64,000 nucleotides of DNA. Origin: Pseudomonas gingeri. Its GTDB lineage: Bacteria; Pseudomonadota; Gammaproteobacteria; Pseudomonadales; Pseudomonadaceae. The notes under the pieces were generated by a model, which made no database searches, was not told where the DNA came from, and saw only the letters and a program-made list of their open reading frames with translations. The DNA lies in NCBI RefSeq assembly GCF_013386165.1, contig NZ_JACAOS010000018.1:409382-473381 (forward strand). Direction: 5' to 3'. How positions within the stretch are numbered: position 1 is the first letter of the stretch; each line of letters begins with the position of its first letter. Below, in pieces: positions 1 through 7,800 of the stretch. The position numbers and the translations under genes were made by a program.

Positions 1-68
1 CAGTGGTAGCAGGGAGTCGGGTGGGTCATAGGCGCCGTCGGAGAATGTGGTCTTGCACCGCTGTCCCT

Positions 69-170
69 TGTAGGAGCGAGCTTGCTCGCGAAAAAAGTCG
101 CCGCGCCGCGGTCATTCAGACACCCCGCGTTATCGTTGACGTTCTTTTCGCGAGCAAGCTCGCTCCTACA
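69..170. repeat. REP-type inverted repeat pair
   Basis: Two arms of about 26 bases, starting TGTAGGAGCGAGCTTGCTCG at 69-95 and reappearing inverted at 145-170, face each other across about 50 bases. Each arm is itself palindromic around AGCTTGCT. This is the form of Pseudomonas REP/BIME elements. It lies just beyond the 3' end of ccoH, so it may also protect or terminate that transcript. Bases 1-68 hold nothing I can identify. Confidence 0.8.
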
Positions 171-195
171 GGGGACGGGGTCAGTCAGTTACATT

Positions 196-735
196 TTACT
201 TGGCGAGCTCTTCAGCACCTTGCAGCGGCTCATCGCCCAGCTTCAGATCCTTGTCCTGGCTGATCTGCTCTTCTTCGAACAGGCGCCAGGTCTTGTCACC
301 CTCGACCCCGAGCAACTCGACGAAACGCCGACCTTCGATCTTGTCGGCCAGTTGCCCGATATAACGCCCCGGTTCGCTGGCACTGCGGTTCAGGGTGACC
401 TTGCGATCCTTCTCCGGCTGGGTCGGCGAGATCAAATTCAGCTCGACGCTGGCCGGCTGGCTGTTGCCCAGCAGGCGCAGGTCGACTTCCCCGGTGACTT
501 CATCCAGATGCACACTGGCATGCAACTTCAAACTCTGCGCCAGCAACTCACGGTCCAGGGAACGGTTGATGCCCTTGCCGGCCTCGTAGTAGTTGTCGTT
601 GACCAGATTGTCCGGGTTCTTCACCGCAATGGTCACCATCGACAGGGTCAGGGTCACCGAGCAGGCCATGATCCCGATCAGGATCCAGGGCCAGAGGTGC
701 TTGTACCAGGGGCTTGTGGCAGTGGCTGCGGGCAT
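196..735 (-). CDS. ccoH: CcoH/FixH-like cbb3 oxidase assembly protein
   Basis: The 179-residue protein has one N-terminal membrane helix at about residues 11-37 (PWILIGIMACSVTLTLSMVT), followed by a periplasmic domain. The stretch NPDNLVNDNYYEAGKGIN just after the helix is typical of FixH-family proteins. FixH/CcoH is known to bind and stabilise the cbb3-type cytochrome oxidase during assembly. The gene begins 11 bases after the end of ccoG on the same strand, so the two are surely co-transcribed. In other Pseudomonas the next genes are ccoI (copper ATPase) and ccoS, which would lie left of this window. Confidence 0.9.
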   Translation of the reverse strand: MPAATATSPWYKHLWPWILIGIMACSVTLTLSMVTIAVKNPDNLVNDNYYEAGKGINRSLDRELLAQSLKLHASVHLDEVTGEVDLRLLGNSQPASVELNLISPTQPEKDRKVTLNRSASEPGRYIGQLADKIEGRRFVELLGVEGDKTWRLFEEEQISQDKDLKLGDEPLQGAEELAK

Positions 736-746
736 CGTGTCTTTCC

Positions 747-2162
747 TTAACGGATTTGCGGGCCGATGAATCGGCTCTTGGCTTCAATGTGAACGCTTTC
801 GTCATCGGCATCGCGCAAGGTGAATTTCACCTCGTTGGTACTCGACGGCAGTTGCTCGGGGGCGCTGGACAGTTCCATCGGCATGCTGAAAATCTCGCCG
901 GCCGCCACGTGGATTTCGCGTTTGCCCTGGAGTTTCAAGTCGGGCAGGCCGCTGGCGTCCAGAACATAGGTGTGGTCGCGCTGATCCTTGTTCATGATCT
1001 TCAGGCTGTAGACGTTTTCGATCCGCCCTTCGGCATTCTCACGGTACAGCACACGGTCCTTGCTGACGTCGAAGCCCACCAGCGAACGCATGAAGAACGC
1101 CGTCACCAGCAGGCCGATCATGGTCAGCAGGACCAGCGCATAACCGATCAGGCGCGGACGCAGGGTATGGGTCTTCTGCCCGGAAAGATTGTGTTCGGTG
1201 GTGTAGCTGATCAGCCCGCGGGGGTACTGCATCTTGTCCATGATGCTGTCGCAGGCGTCGACGCAGGCAGCGCAACCGATGCACTCGATCTGCAGGCCGT
1301 CACGGATGTCGATGCCGGTGGGGCAGACCTGCACGCACATCGTGCAATCGATGCAGTCACCCAGGCCCTGGGCCTTGTAGTCGGCGCCTTTCTTGCGCGG
1401 GCCACGGCCTTCGCCACGGCGCGGGTCGTAGGAGACGATCAGGGTGTCCTTGTCGAACATCACGCTCTGGAAGCGTGCATAGGGGCACATGTAGATGCAC
1501 ACCTGTTCGCGCAGCCAGCCGGCGTTGCCGTAGGTGGCGAGGGTGAAGAAGCCGACCCAGAAGTACGACCAACCATCGGCCTCGCCGGTGAAGAAGCTGA
1601 TGACCAGTTCGCGGATCGGCGAGAAGTAGCCGACAAAGGTCATGCCGGTGACAAAGCCGATCAGCAGCCACAGGCTGTGCTTGGCGAACTTTCGCAGGAA
1701 TTTGCTGGCCCCCATGGGCGCCTTGTCGAGCTTGATGCGCTGGTTGCGGTCGCCTTCGGTGACCTTTTCACACCACATGAAAATCCAGGTCCAGACGCTC
1801 TGCGGGCAGGTATAGCCGCACCAGACCCGACCGGCATAGACGGTGATGAAAAACAGGCCGAAGGCGGCGATGATCAACAGGCCCGAGAGCAGGATGAAGT
1901 CCTGGGGCCAGAAGGTCGCACCGAAGATGAAGAACTTGCGCTCGGGCAGGTTCCACCACACCGCCTGGTGACCACCCCAGTTCAGCCACACCGTCCCGAA
2001 GTACAGCAGGAACAAGGCGGCACCGCCGGCCATGCGCAGGTTGCGGAACAGGCCGGTGAAGGCGCGGGTGTAGATTTTTTCTCGCGAAGCGTAGAGGTCG
2101 ACGGTTTCGGTGGCGTGTTTGGCAGGTGGCGTGACGTCGTGTAGCGGAATCTGGTTGCTCAT
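747..2162 (-). CDS. ccoG: Cytochrome c oxidase accessory protein CcoG (FixG/RdxA-type ferredoxin)
   Basis: The 471-residue membrane protein has several helices in its first half and a double ferredoxin motif in the middle. The first cluster motif is CIDCTMCVQVCP and the second CIGCAACVDAC, giving two predicted 4Fe-4S sites. A periplasmic Ig-like domain of the FixG C-terminal type follows (GEIFSMPMELS region). CcoG family members act as cupric reductases that supply copper for the cbb3 CuB site. Two adjacent ATGs are possible (2165 and 2162). I chose 2162 because GGGA then lies seven bases upstream. The gene heads a ccoGH(IS) transcript with an ANR-like box upstream. Confidence 0.93.
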   Translation of the reverse strand: MSNQIPLHDVTPPAKHATETVDLYASREKIYTRAFTGLFRNLRMAGGAALFLLYFGTVWLNWGGHQAVWWNLPERKFFIFGATFWPQDFILLSGLLIIAAFGLFFITVYAGRVWCGYTCPQSVWTWIFMWCEKVTEGDRNQRIKLDKAPMGASKFLRKFAKHSLWLLIGFVTGMTFVGYFSPIRELVISFFTGEADGWSYFWVGFFTLATYGNAGWLREQVCIYMCPYARFQSVMFDKDTLIVSYDPRRGEGRGPRKKGADYKAQGLGDCIDCTMCVQVCPTGIDIRDGLQIECIGCAACVDACDSIMDKMQYPRGLISYTTEHNLSGQKTHTLRPRLIGYALVLLTMIGLLVTAFFMRSLVGFDVSKDRVLYRENAEGRIENVYSLKIMNKDQRDHTYVLDASGLPDLKLQGKREIHVAAGEIFSMPMELSSAPEQLPSSTNEVKFTLRDADDESVHIEAKSRFIGPQIR

Positions 2163-2327
2163 CATTGCGTCCCACGGCTGGGGGAAATGCCTCGGTCAGT
2201 ACGTGCCGACCGCGATCAGAAAGAGTAGTGCAATGGCGCAATGATACGCCGGTCCCTGCGCTCCAGGGGTGCGACCTTTGGTCACGTTGGGCGCGTGGCA
2301 AAAATGCTGTAGCGGATGTAACAAAGC

Positions 2328-2341
2328 ATGACGCAGATCAA
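2328..2341 (-). promoter_or_regulatory. ANR/FNR-like box upstream of ccoG
   Basis: On the minus strand the sequence is TTGAT-CTGC-GTCAT, against the FNR/ANR consensus TTGAT-N4-ATCAA. The left half-site is perfect and the right has two differences. It is centred about 170 bases before the ccoG start, within the 336-base gap between ccoP1 and ccoG. Low-oxygen activation of ccoG by ANR is therefore likely but not proven. Confidence 0.55.
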
Positions 2342-2442
2342 TTGACTATAGATGATAGATCGTGGACAGGCTTGGCCTGGCCGTGTATCCGGATAGGTCT
2401 GGCCAGGTGTTTTTCCGCCATTGGAAACGGCGGGCGTGTCAT

Positions 2443-2471
2443 GAAAAACGGCCTCGCCAGTGTCACTGGCG
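2443..2471 (-). terminator. Rho-independent terminator of the cco1 operon
   Basis: A perfect 8-base stem CGCCAGTG/CACTGGCG is followed on the minus strand by AGGCCGTTTTT. It lies 28 bases after the ccoP1 stop and upstream of the ccoG promoter box, so it separates the cco1 and ccoGH transcripts. Confidence 0.75.
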
Positions 2472-2498
2472 GGACCGTTGGGGCTTGCTCAAACGCGC

Positions 2499-3473
2499 TT
2501 ATTCGGCGGGTTTGTTATCACCATGGGACAAGCTGTAGACGTAGGCGGCGAGCAAGTGCACCTTGTCGTTGCCCTGCAACTGCGCCTGGGCCGGCATCTG
2601 CCCCTGGCGACCATAACGGATGGTCTGTTGCAGTTGCGCAAAGCTTGAACCGTAGATGAACGCGGCCGGGTGCGTCAGGTTCGGCGCGCCCATGGCCGGG
2701 GTGCCCTTGCCTTCAGGACCGTGACAGGCCACGCAGTTGGTGGCGAAGAGTTTCTGCCCGGCCACCGGATCGGCCTTGGCCCCTTCCGGCAGCTTGCGCC
2801 CATCCAGGTTGGTCAGCACGAACGAGGCGACATCGGCCACGCCCTGTTCGCCGATGACTTCGGCCCAGGCCGGCATCACCGCATGTCGACCGCCCATGAT
2901 GGTGGTCTTGATGGTTTCCGGCTCGCCGCCCCAGCGCCAGTCTTCATCGGTCAGGTTGGGGAAACCGTAGGCGCCCTTGGCGTCGGAGCCGTGACACACC
3001 GAGCAGTTGGAGGCGAACAGGCGCGCGCCCATCTTCAGCGCTTGCGGATCCTTGGCCACGGCTTCGATGGGCATGGCGGCGTACTTGGCGAAGATCGGTC
3101 CGAACCTGGCATCCGAACGGGCCATTTCCTTCTCCCACTCGTGCACGCCGGTCCAGCCGCTCTGGCCATTGGCGAAGGGCGTCTGCTTATCGTTATCGAG
3201 GTAGCTGTAGCCCGGCAGCAGGCCTTTCCAGTTGCCCAGGCCCGGGTACAAAACCAGGTAGCCGAGGGCGAAGATGATGGTGCCGACGAACAGCATGAAC
3301 CACCATTTGGGCAGCGGGTTGTCGTACTCCTCGATACCGTCGAAGGAGTGGCCAACCGTTTCTTCGGTCTGCTCGGCGCGCTGACCCTTGCGGGTGGACA
3401 GCAGCAACCAGGTCAGGGCGAAGATGGTACCCAGAGTGAGGACTGTGACGTACAGACTCCAGAACATAGTCAT
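2499..3473 (-). CDS. ccoP1: cbb3-type cytochrome c oxidase subunit III (dihaem CcoP), copy 1
   Basis: The 324-residue protein has two N-terminal membrane helices (about 5-26 and 58-78) and two periplasmic c-type haem sites. The CxxCH motifs are at residues 157-161 (CSVCH) and 247-251 (CVACH). CcoP accepts electrons from periplasmic cytochromes and passes them through CcoO to CcoN. The start codon overlaps the ccoQ1 stop as ATGA. Compared with CcoP2 it carries about 12 extra residues after PGY (around 90-103), the clearest length difference between the paralogues. The gene ends the cco1 operon. Confidence 0.96.
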   Translation of the reverse strand: MTMFWSLYVTVLTLGTIFALTWLLLSTRKGQRAEQTEETVGHSFDGIEEYDNPLPKWWFMLFVGTIIFALGYLVLYPGLGNWKGLLPGYSYLDNDKQTPFANGQSGWTGVHEWEKEMARSDARFGPIFAKYAAMPIEAVAKDPQALKMGARLFASNCSVCHGSDAKGAYGFPNLTDEDWRWGGEPETIKTTIMGGRHAVMPAWAEVIGEQGVADVASFVLTNLDGRKLPEGAKADPVAGQKLFATNCVACHGPEGKGTPAMGAPNLTHPAAFIYGSSFAQLQQTIRYGRQGQMPAQAQLQGNDKVHLLAAYVYSLSHGDNKPAE

Positions 3474-3655
3474 TCTTTGTTACTCCTAGAGGCTTTTTCG
3501 ACCTGCTTGATGGCTTCGGGGTCATCGGCGAAAGGCAACAGGGTTGCGTCGTCGAATTCCGACTTGCGCCGCGGGCTGAATACCCACAGCGCCAGGCCGA
3601 TAAAAGCCACCATCACCACCAGGGTGCCCAGGCCACGAATCATCCCGATATCCAT
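3470..3655 (-). CDS. ccoQ1: cbb3-type oxidase small subunit CcoQ, copy 1
   Basis: This is a single-helix membrane protein of about 61 residues with the motif GMIRGLGTLVVMVAFIGLAL and a charged cytoplasmic tail. CcoQ helps stabilise the cbb3 complex. A GTG at 3664 overlapping the ccoO1 stop would add three residues. I prefer ATG at 3655 because it aligns with the MDMSSGMIRG start of CcoQ2. It sits between ccoO1 and ccoP1 with translational overlaps on both sides. Confidence 0.92.
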   Translation of the reverse strand: MDIGMIRGLGTLVVMVAFIGLALWVFSPRRKSEFDDATLLPFADDPEAIKQVEKASRSNKE

Positions 3656-3660
3656 CCAGA

Positions 3661-4269
3661 TCACCGTTTGCTTTTGATGATGGTGCCCAGGCCTTGCAGG
3701 TAGGCCACCAGCGCGTCCATTTCAGTCTTGCCCTTCACGGCATCCTTGGCACCGGCGATGTCTTCGTCGGTGTAAGGCACGCCTAGGGTGCGCAGGACTT
3801 CCATTTTCTTCGCGGTGTCCTTGCCGTCGAGCTTGTTTTCCACCAGGAACGGATAAGCCGGCATTTTCGACTCGGGCACGACGTTGCGCGGGTTGTACAG
3901 GTGCGCGCGGTGCCAGTCATCGGAGTAACGCCCACCGACCCGGGCCAGGTCCGGCCCGGTACGCTTGGAACCCCAGAGGAACGGGTGGTCCCAGACGCTC
4001 TCGCCGGCCACCGAGTAGTGGCCGTAGCGTTCGGTTTCGGCGCGGAACGGACGGATCATCTGCGAGTGGCAGCCGACACAACCGTTGGCGATAAAGACGT
4101 CGCGGCCTTCCAGTTCCAGGGCCGGGCGCGGCTTCATGCCTTCGACCGGCTTGTTGGTGACGTCCTGGAAAAACAACGGGACGATCTGCGTCAGGCCGCC
4201 GATGCTCACGGCGATAACCATGAAGAAGGCCAGCAGGCCGATATTTTTCTCGACTACTTCGTGCTTCAT
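3661..4269 (-). CDS. ccoO1: cbb3-type cytochrome c oxidase subunit II (monohaem CcoO), copy 1
   Basis: The 202-residue protein has an N-terminal anchor helix (about 11-31) and one CxxCH haem c motif, CVGCH at residues 64-68, followed by SQMIRPFRAETERYGHYS, a CcoO signature. It relays electrons from CcoP to the catalytic CcoN. Its ATG shares one base with the ccoN1 stop (TGATG), so translation is coupled. It is about 90 percent identical by eye to CcoO2, and the central haem region is nearly invariant. Confidence 0.96.
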   Translation of the reverse strand: MKHEVVEKNIGLLAFFMVIAVSIGGLTQIVPLFFQDVTNKPVEGMKPRPALELEGRDVFIANGCVGCHSQMIRPFRAETERYGHYSVAGESVWDHPFLWGSKRTGPDLARVGGRYSDDWHRAHLYNPRNVVPESKMPAYPFLVENKLDGKDTAKKMEVLRTLGVPYTDEDIAGAKDAVKGKTEMDALVAYLQGLGTIIKSKR

Positions 4270-5711
4270 CAGTGAGCTCCAGCGACAGCGATCTGAGCGG
4301 CGGCTTCAGCTTCAGCCGGGTCCGAGGCGCGAACGGTACGGAACACGTTGTAGGCCATGAACAGCATGCCACTGGCGAAGAACGCACCGCCCACGGCGCG
4401 AACGATATAGCCGGGGTGGCTGGCTTGCAGGGCTTCGACGAAGGAATAGGTCAGCGTGCCGTCGTCGTTGATCGCACGCCACATCAGTCCCTGGGTGATG
4501 CCGTTGACCCACATCGAGGCGATGTAGAGCACGGTGCCGATGGTGGCGAGCCAGAAGTGCGCGTTGATCAGGCCGATGCTGTGCATCTGCGGACGCCCGA
4601 AGATTTTCGGGATCATGTGGTAGGTCGAGCCGATGGAGATCATCGCCACCCAACCCAGGGCCCCGGCGTGAACGTGGCCGATGGTCCAGTCGGTGTAGTG
4701 GGACAGCGAGTTGACGGTCTTGATCGCCATCATCGGCCCTTCGAAGGTCGACATGCCGTAGAACGCCAGGGACACCACCAGGAAGCGCAGGATCGGGTCG
4801 GTGCGCAGCTTATGCCAGGCGCCCGAGAGGGTCATCATGCCGTTGATCATGCCGCCCCAGCTCGGGGCCAGGAGGATGATCGACATCGCCATGCCCAGGG
4901 ACTGGGCCCAGTCCGGCAGGGCGGTGTAGTGCAGGTGGTGCGGGCCGGCCCAGATATACAGGGTGATCAGTGCCCAGAAGTGGACGATGGACAGGCGATA
5001 GGAGTAGATCGGCCGCTCGGCCTGTTTCGGCACGAAGTAGTACATCATCCCGAGAAAACCCGTGGTCAGGAAGAAGCCCACGGCGTTGTGCCCGTACCAC
5101 CACTGGATCATCGCGTCGGTCGCCCCGGCATAGGCCGAGTAGGACTTGAAGAAACTCACCGGCAAGGAGGCGTGGTTGACGATGTGCAGCATCGCGGTGA
5201 CGACGATGAACGCGCCGTAGAACCAGTTGCCGACATAGATGTGCTTGGTCTTGCGCTTGACGATGGTGCCAAAGAACACCAGGGCGTAGACCACCCAGAC
5301 AATCCCCAGCAGGATAGCCAGCGGCCATTCCAGTTCGGCGTATTCCTTGGTGGTGGTGTAACCCAGGGGCAGGGTGATCATGGCGCCGACGATGACCGCC
5401 TGCCAACCCCAGAAGTGGAAGGCCGCGAGGCCATCGGAGATCAGTCGTACCTGGCAGGTTCGCTGCACGACATAGTAGGAAGTGGCAAACAATGCACAAC
5501 CACCGAAGGCGAAAATCACCAGGTTGGTGTGCAGCGGGCGAAGGCGTCCAAAACTCGTCCAGGGCAGACCGAAATTCAATTCCGGCCAGACCAGTTGCGA
5601 GGCAATGAAGACACCAAGCCCCATGCCAAGGATCCCCCAGACCACCGTCATGATGGCGAACTGGCGGACTACCTTATAGTTATAAGCAGTCGGACTGATT
5701 GCTGTGCTCAT
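4269..5711 (-). CDS. ccoN1: cbb3-type cytochrome c oxidase catalytic subunit I (CcoN), copy 1
   Basis: The 480-residue, 12-helix haem-copper oxidase subunit carries the haem b and b3-CuB sites. Characteristic stretches with metal-ligand histidines are RPLHTNLVIFAFGG, WWYGHNAVGFF, GPHHLHYTALPDW and WTIGHVHAGALGW. It reduces oxygen to water with high affinity in the inner membrane and pumps protons. The start at 5711 gives MSTAISPTAYNYKVVRQF, matching CcoN2. The longer upstream reading frame lacks family similarity. By PAO1 synteny (the copy next to ccoG) this is cco1. Confidence 0.97.
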   Translation of the reverse strand: MSTAISPTAYNYKVVRQFAIMTVVWGILGMGLGVFIASQLVWPELNFGLPWTSFGRLRPLHTNLVIFAFGGCALFATSYYVVQRTCQVRLISDGLAAFHFWGWQAVIVGAMITLPLGYTTTKEYAELEWPLAILLGIVWVVYALVFFGTIVKRKTKHIYVGNWFYGAFIVVTAMLHIVNHASLPVSFFKSYSAYAGATDAMIQWWYGHNAVGFFLTTGFLGMMYYFVPKQAERPIYSYRLSIVHFWALITLYIWAGPHHLHYTALPDWAQSLGMAMSIILLAPSWGGMINGMMTLSGAWHKLRTDPILRFLVVSLAFYGMSTFEGPMMAIKTVNSLSHYTDWTIGHVHAGALGWVAMISIGSTYHMIPKIFGRPQMHSIGLINAHFWLATIGTVLYIASMWVNGITQGLMWRAINDDGTLTYSFVEALQASHPGYIVRAVGGAFFASGMLFMAYNVFRTVRASDPAEAEAAAQIAVAGAH

Positions 5712-6045
5712 TCTAAGGTTCCACGGTTTAAGTATATTTATTAGGGGTGAAAATCGCTCGCAAGTATGGATAAAGCCTAGGGTCATTGCAACGCGGCATG
5801 ACCTGGGTCAATACCGTGAGACGCTGATTCTGCGGCCTTTCCATGCTAGGTGTAAGGTCAAAACGTAGCCTCGAAAAGACCGGGATAGGCCGGCAGGCGA
5901 GGGGATACGGTTTGATCAAGGTGTGCAAAGCTTAGTACCGATTCCCGGGAGTGGGTAGGCGGACTAAAAGACAGGTGCGACACTGGGTCGCGCTCACGCG
6001 GGGAGCTGTCGCATCCTGACCGATGCGACAGGAAATATCCAGTCG
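5712..6045 (-). promoter_or_regulatory. cco1 promoter region with ANR-like box and shared upstream element
   Basis: This 334-base gap separates ccoP2 from ccoN1. An imperfect ANR/FNR palindrome, on the minus strand TTGAC-CCAG-GTCAT, lies at 5798-5811, about 90 bases before ccoN1. A 15-base element (CTTTTAGTCCGCCTA on the minus strand, 5956-5970) recurs with one change upstream of ccoN2. The rest shows no gene. Confidence 0.5.
6007..6030 (-). terminator. Hairpin after the cco2 operon
   Basis: A perfect 9-base stem TGTCGCATC/GATGCGACA with a 6-base loop begins 16 bases after the ccoP2 stop. No U-run follows, so it may act as a 3' stabiliser or a weak terminator between the two cco operons rather than a classical terminator. 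Confidence 0.5.
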
Positions 6046-6984
6046 TTATTGGGCTTTGTTTTCTCCTTGACTGCCATGGGAGAGGCTGAACACGTAAGCG
6101 GCCAGCAACTGTACTTTATCGTTACCCAGCTGCTCGCTCTGGGCCGGCATCTGGCCCTGGCGACCGTGCCGGATAGTCTGCTGCAATTGCGTCACGCTGC
6201 TGCCATAGATGAAGCCGGAAGGTTGGGTCAGGTCGGGGGCGCCCATGATCTGGCTGCCCTGGCCGGTGGCGCCATGGCAGGCGATGCAGGTGGTGCTGAA
6301 GGTTTGCCGGCCCGCCGCCAGGTCCGCCGTGGAATCCTGCGGCAGCGGTAGCTTGGCCAGGTCGTGACGGACATAGGCGGCGACGTTCTTCACCCCGTCC
6401 TCACCGAGGATTTCGCCCCAGGCCGGCATGGCCGCGATGCGTCCGCCCATGATGGTGGTCTTGATCGTGTCGGCACTGCCGCCCCAGCGCCAGATTTCAT
6501 CGGCCAGGTTCGGGAAGCCGTAGGCGCCCTTGGCGTCCGAGCCATGGCACACCGCGCAGTTGGAGGCGAACAGGCGTCCGCCCATTTTCAGCGCTTGTGG
6601 GTCCTTGGCCACTTCCTCCACCGGCATGGCGGCGAACTTGGCGAAAATCGGTCCGAACTTGGCATCGGCCTTGTCCATCTCCTTTTCCCATTCGTGCACG
6701 CCGGTCCAGCCATTCTCGTAGCCGGGCAGGATGCCCTTCCAGTTACCCAGGCCCGGGTAGAGGATCAGGTAGCCGACGGCAAACACCAGGGTTCCGGCAA
6801 ACAGCATGAACCACCACTGCGGCAACGGGTTGTCGTACTCCTCGATGCCGTCGAAGCTGTGGCCCATGGTCTGGTCGACGCTGCCCTTGGTTTCACCCTT
6901 GCGCGTGCCGATCAGCAACCAGGTCAGGCCGATCAGGCTGCCGATGGTCAGCACGCAGATATACGCACTCCAGAAGGTGGTCAT
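6046..6984 (-). CDS. ccoP2: cbb3-type cytochrome c oxidase subunit III (dihaem CcoP), copy 2
   Basis: The 312-residue protein has the same layout as CcoP1: two N-terminal helices and two periplasmic CxxCH motifs, CAVCH and CIACH, each followed by a glycine-rich loop (GSDAKGAYGFPNL, GATGQG). It donates electrons from soluble cytochrome c to the oxidase core. The ATG overlaps the ccoQ2 stop (ATGA). It is shorter than CcoP1 because it lacks the extra loop after PGY. It ends the cco2 operon, with a hairpin downstream. Confidence 0.96.
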   Translation of the reverse strand: MTTFWSAYICVLTIGSLIGLTWLLIGTRKGETKGSVDQTMGHSFDGIEEYDNPLPQWWFMLFAGTLVFAVGYLILYPGLGNWKGILPGYENGWTGVHEWEKEMDKADAKFGPIFAKFAAMPVEEVAKDPQALKMGGRLFASNCAVCHGSDAKGAYGFPNLADEIWRWGGSADTIKTTIMGGRIAAMPAWGEILGEDGVKNVAAYVRHDLAKLPLPQDSTADLAAGRQTFSTTCIACHGATGQGSQIMGAPDLTQPSGFIYGSSVTQLQQTIRHGRQGQMPAQSEQLGNDKVQLLAAYVFSLSHGSQGENKAQ

Positions 6985-7178
6985 GGCCGGGTGCTCCTTG
7001 TCACAGTGGAATCTTCAGGGGGGGCGGGAAGCGGCTCGTCATCGGCGAAGGGCAGCATGCAGGCTTCGGCGAATTCGGAGGTGCGCTTGGCGTTGAACAC
7101 CCAGAGGGCCAGGCCGATAAAGGCGACGAACACCACCAGGGTGCCGAGGCCGCGGATCATTCCGCTACTCATGTCCAT
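6981..7178 (-). CDS. ccoQ2: cbb3-type oxidase small subunit CcoQ, copy 2
   Basis: This 65-residue single-helix protein contains GMIRGLGTLVVFVAFIGLAL followed by an acidic and proline-rich tail that diverges from CcoQ1. GAGGTGA precedes the ATG at 7178, and a second ATG at 7172 is possible. It lies four bases after the ccoO2 stop and overlaps ccoP2. Its role is stabilising the cbb3 complex. Confidence 0.93.
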   Translation of the reverse strand: MDMSSGMIRGLGTLVVFVAFIGLALWVFNAKRTSEFAEACMLPFADDEPLPAPPEDSTVTRSTRP

Positions 7179-7181
7179 GAC

Positions 7182-7790
7182 TCACCTCTTGCTCTTGATC
7201 GCAGTGCCGAGCACTTGCAGGTAGGCGACCAGGGCGTCCATCTCGCTCTTGCCCTTGACGCTGGCCACGGCGCCGGCGATGTCGTCGTCGGTATAGGGCA
7301 CGCCCAGGGTGCGCATGGCCCGCAGCTTGGTTTCGGTCAGGCTGGTGTCCAGGGGATTGGCCACCAACCAGGGATAGGCCGGCATTTTCGACTCCGGCAC
7401 CACGTTGCGCGGGTTGTACAGGTGGGCGCGGTGCCAGTCTTCCGAGTAGCGGCCGCCGACCCGGGCCAGATCCGGCCCGGTGCGCTTGGAACCCCAGAGG
7501 AACGGGTGGTCCCAGACGCTCTCACCGGCCACCGAGTAGTGCCCGTAGCGTTCGGTTTCGGCGCGGAACGGACGGATCATCTGCGAGTGGCAGCCGACGC
7601 AGCCTTCGCGGATGTAGATGTCACGGCCTTCCAGTTGCAGCGCGGTGTAGGGCTTCATGCCTTCGACCGGCTTGTTGGTGACGTCCTGGAAAAACAGCGG
7701 GACGATCTGCGTCAGGCCGCCGATGCTCACGGCGAACACCATCAGCAGCATCAGCAGGCCGACGTTCTTTTCAATCACTTCATGTTTCAT
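7182..7790 (-). CDS. ccoO2: cbb3-type cytochrome c oxidase subunit II (monohaem CcoO), copy 2
   Basis: The 202-residue CcoO has an N-terminal anchor helix and one CVGCH haem c site near residue 64. It differs from CcoO1 mainly in the membrane helix (LLMLLMVFAVSIGG against LLAFFMVIAVSIGG) and in the segment before the C-terminus (DTSLTETKLRAMRTLG). It begins 10 bases after the ccoN2 stop, whereas ccoO1 overlaps ccoN1. Confidence 0.96.
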   Translation of the reverse strand: MKHEVIEKNVGLLMLLMVFAVSIGGLTQIVPLFFQDVTNKPVEGMKPYTALQLEGRDIYIREGCVGCHSQMIRPFRAETERYGHYSVAGESVWDHPFLWGSKRTGPDLARVGGRYSEDWHRAHLYNPRNVVPESKMPAYPWLVANPLDTSLTETKLRAMRTLGVPYTDDDIAGAVASVKGKSEMDALVAYLQVLGTAIKSKR

Positions 7791-7800
7791 GGCGAGCTCC

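Noticed and set aside
714..2144. Open frame of 476 codons opposite ccoG
   Set aside because: ccoG has complete ferredoxin motifs. The opposite frame is a GC-codon artefact rich in His, Gln and Asp.
6007..6030. Palindrome TGTCGCATC...GATGCGACA as an ANR site
   Set aside because: The half-sites do not resemble TTGAT/ATCAA. Its place just after ccoP2 fits a 3' hairpin better.
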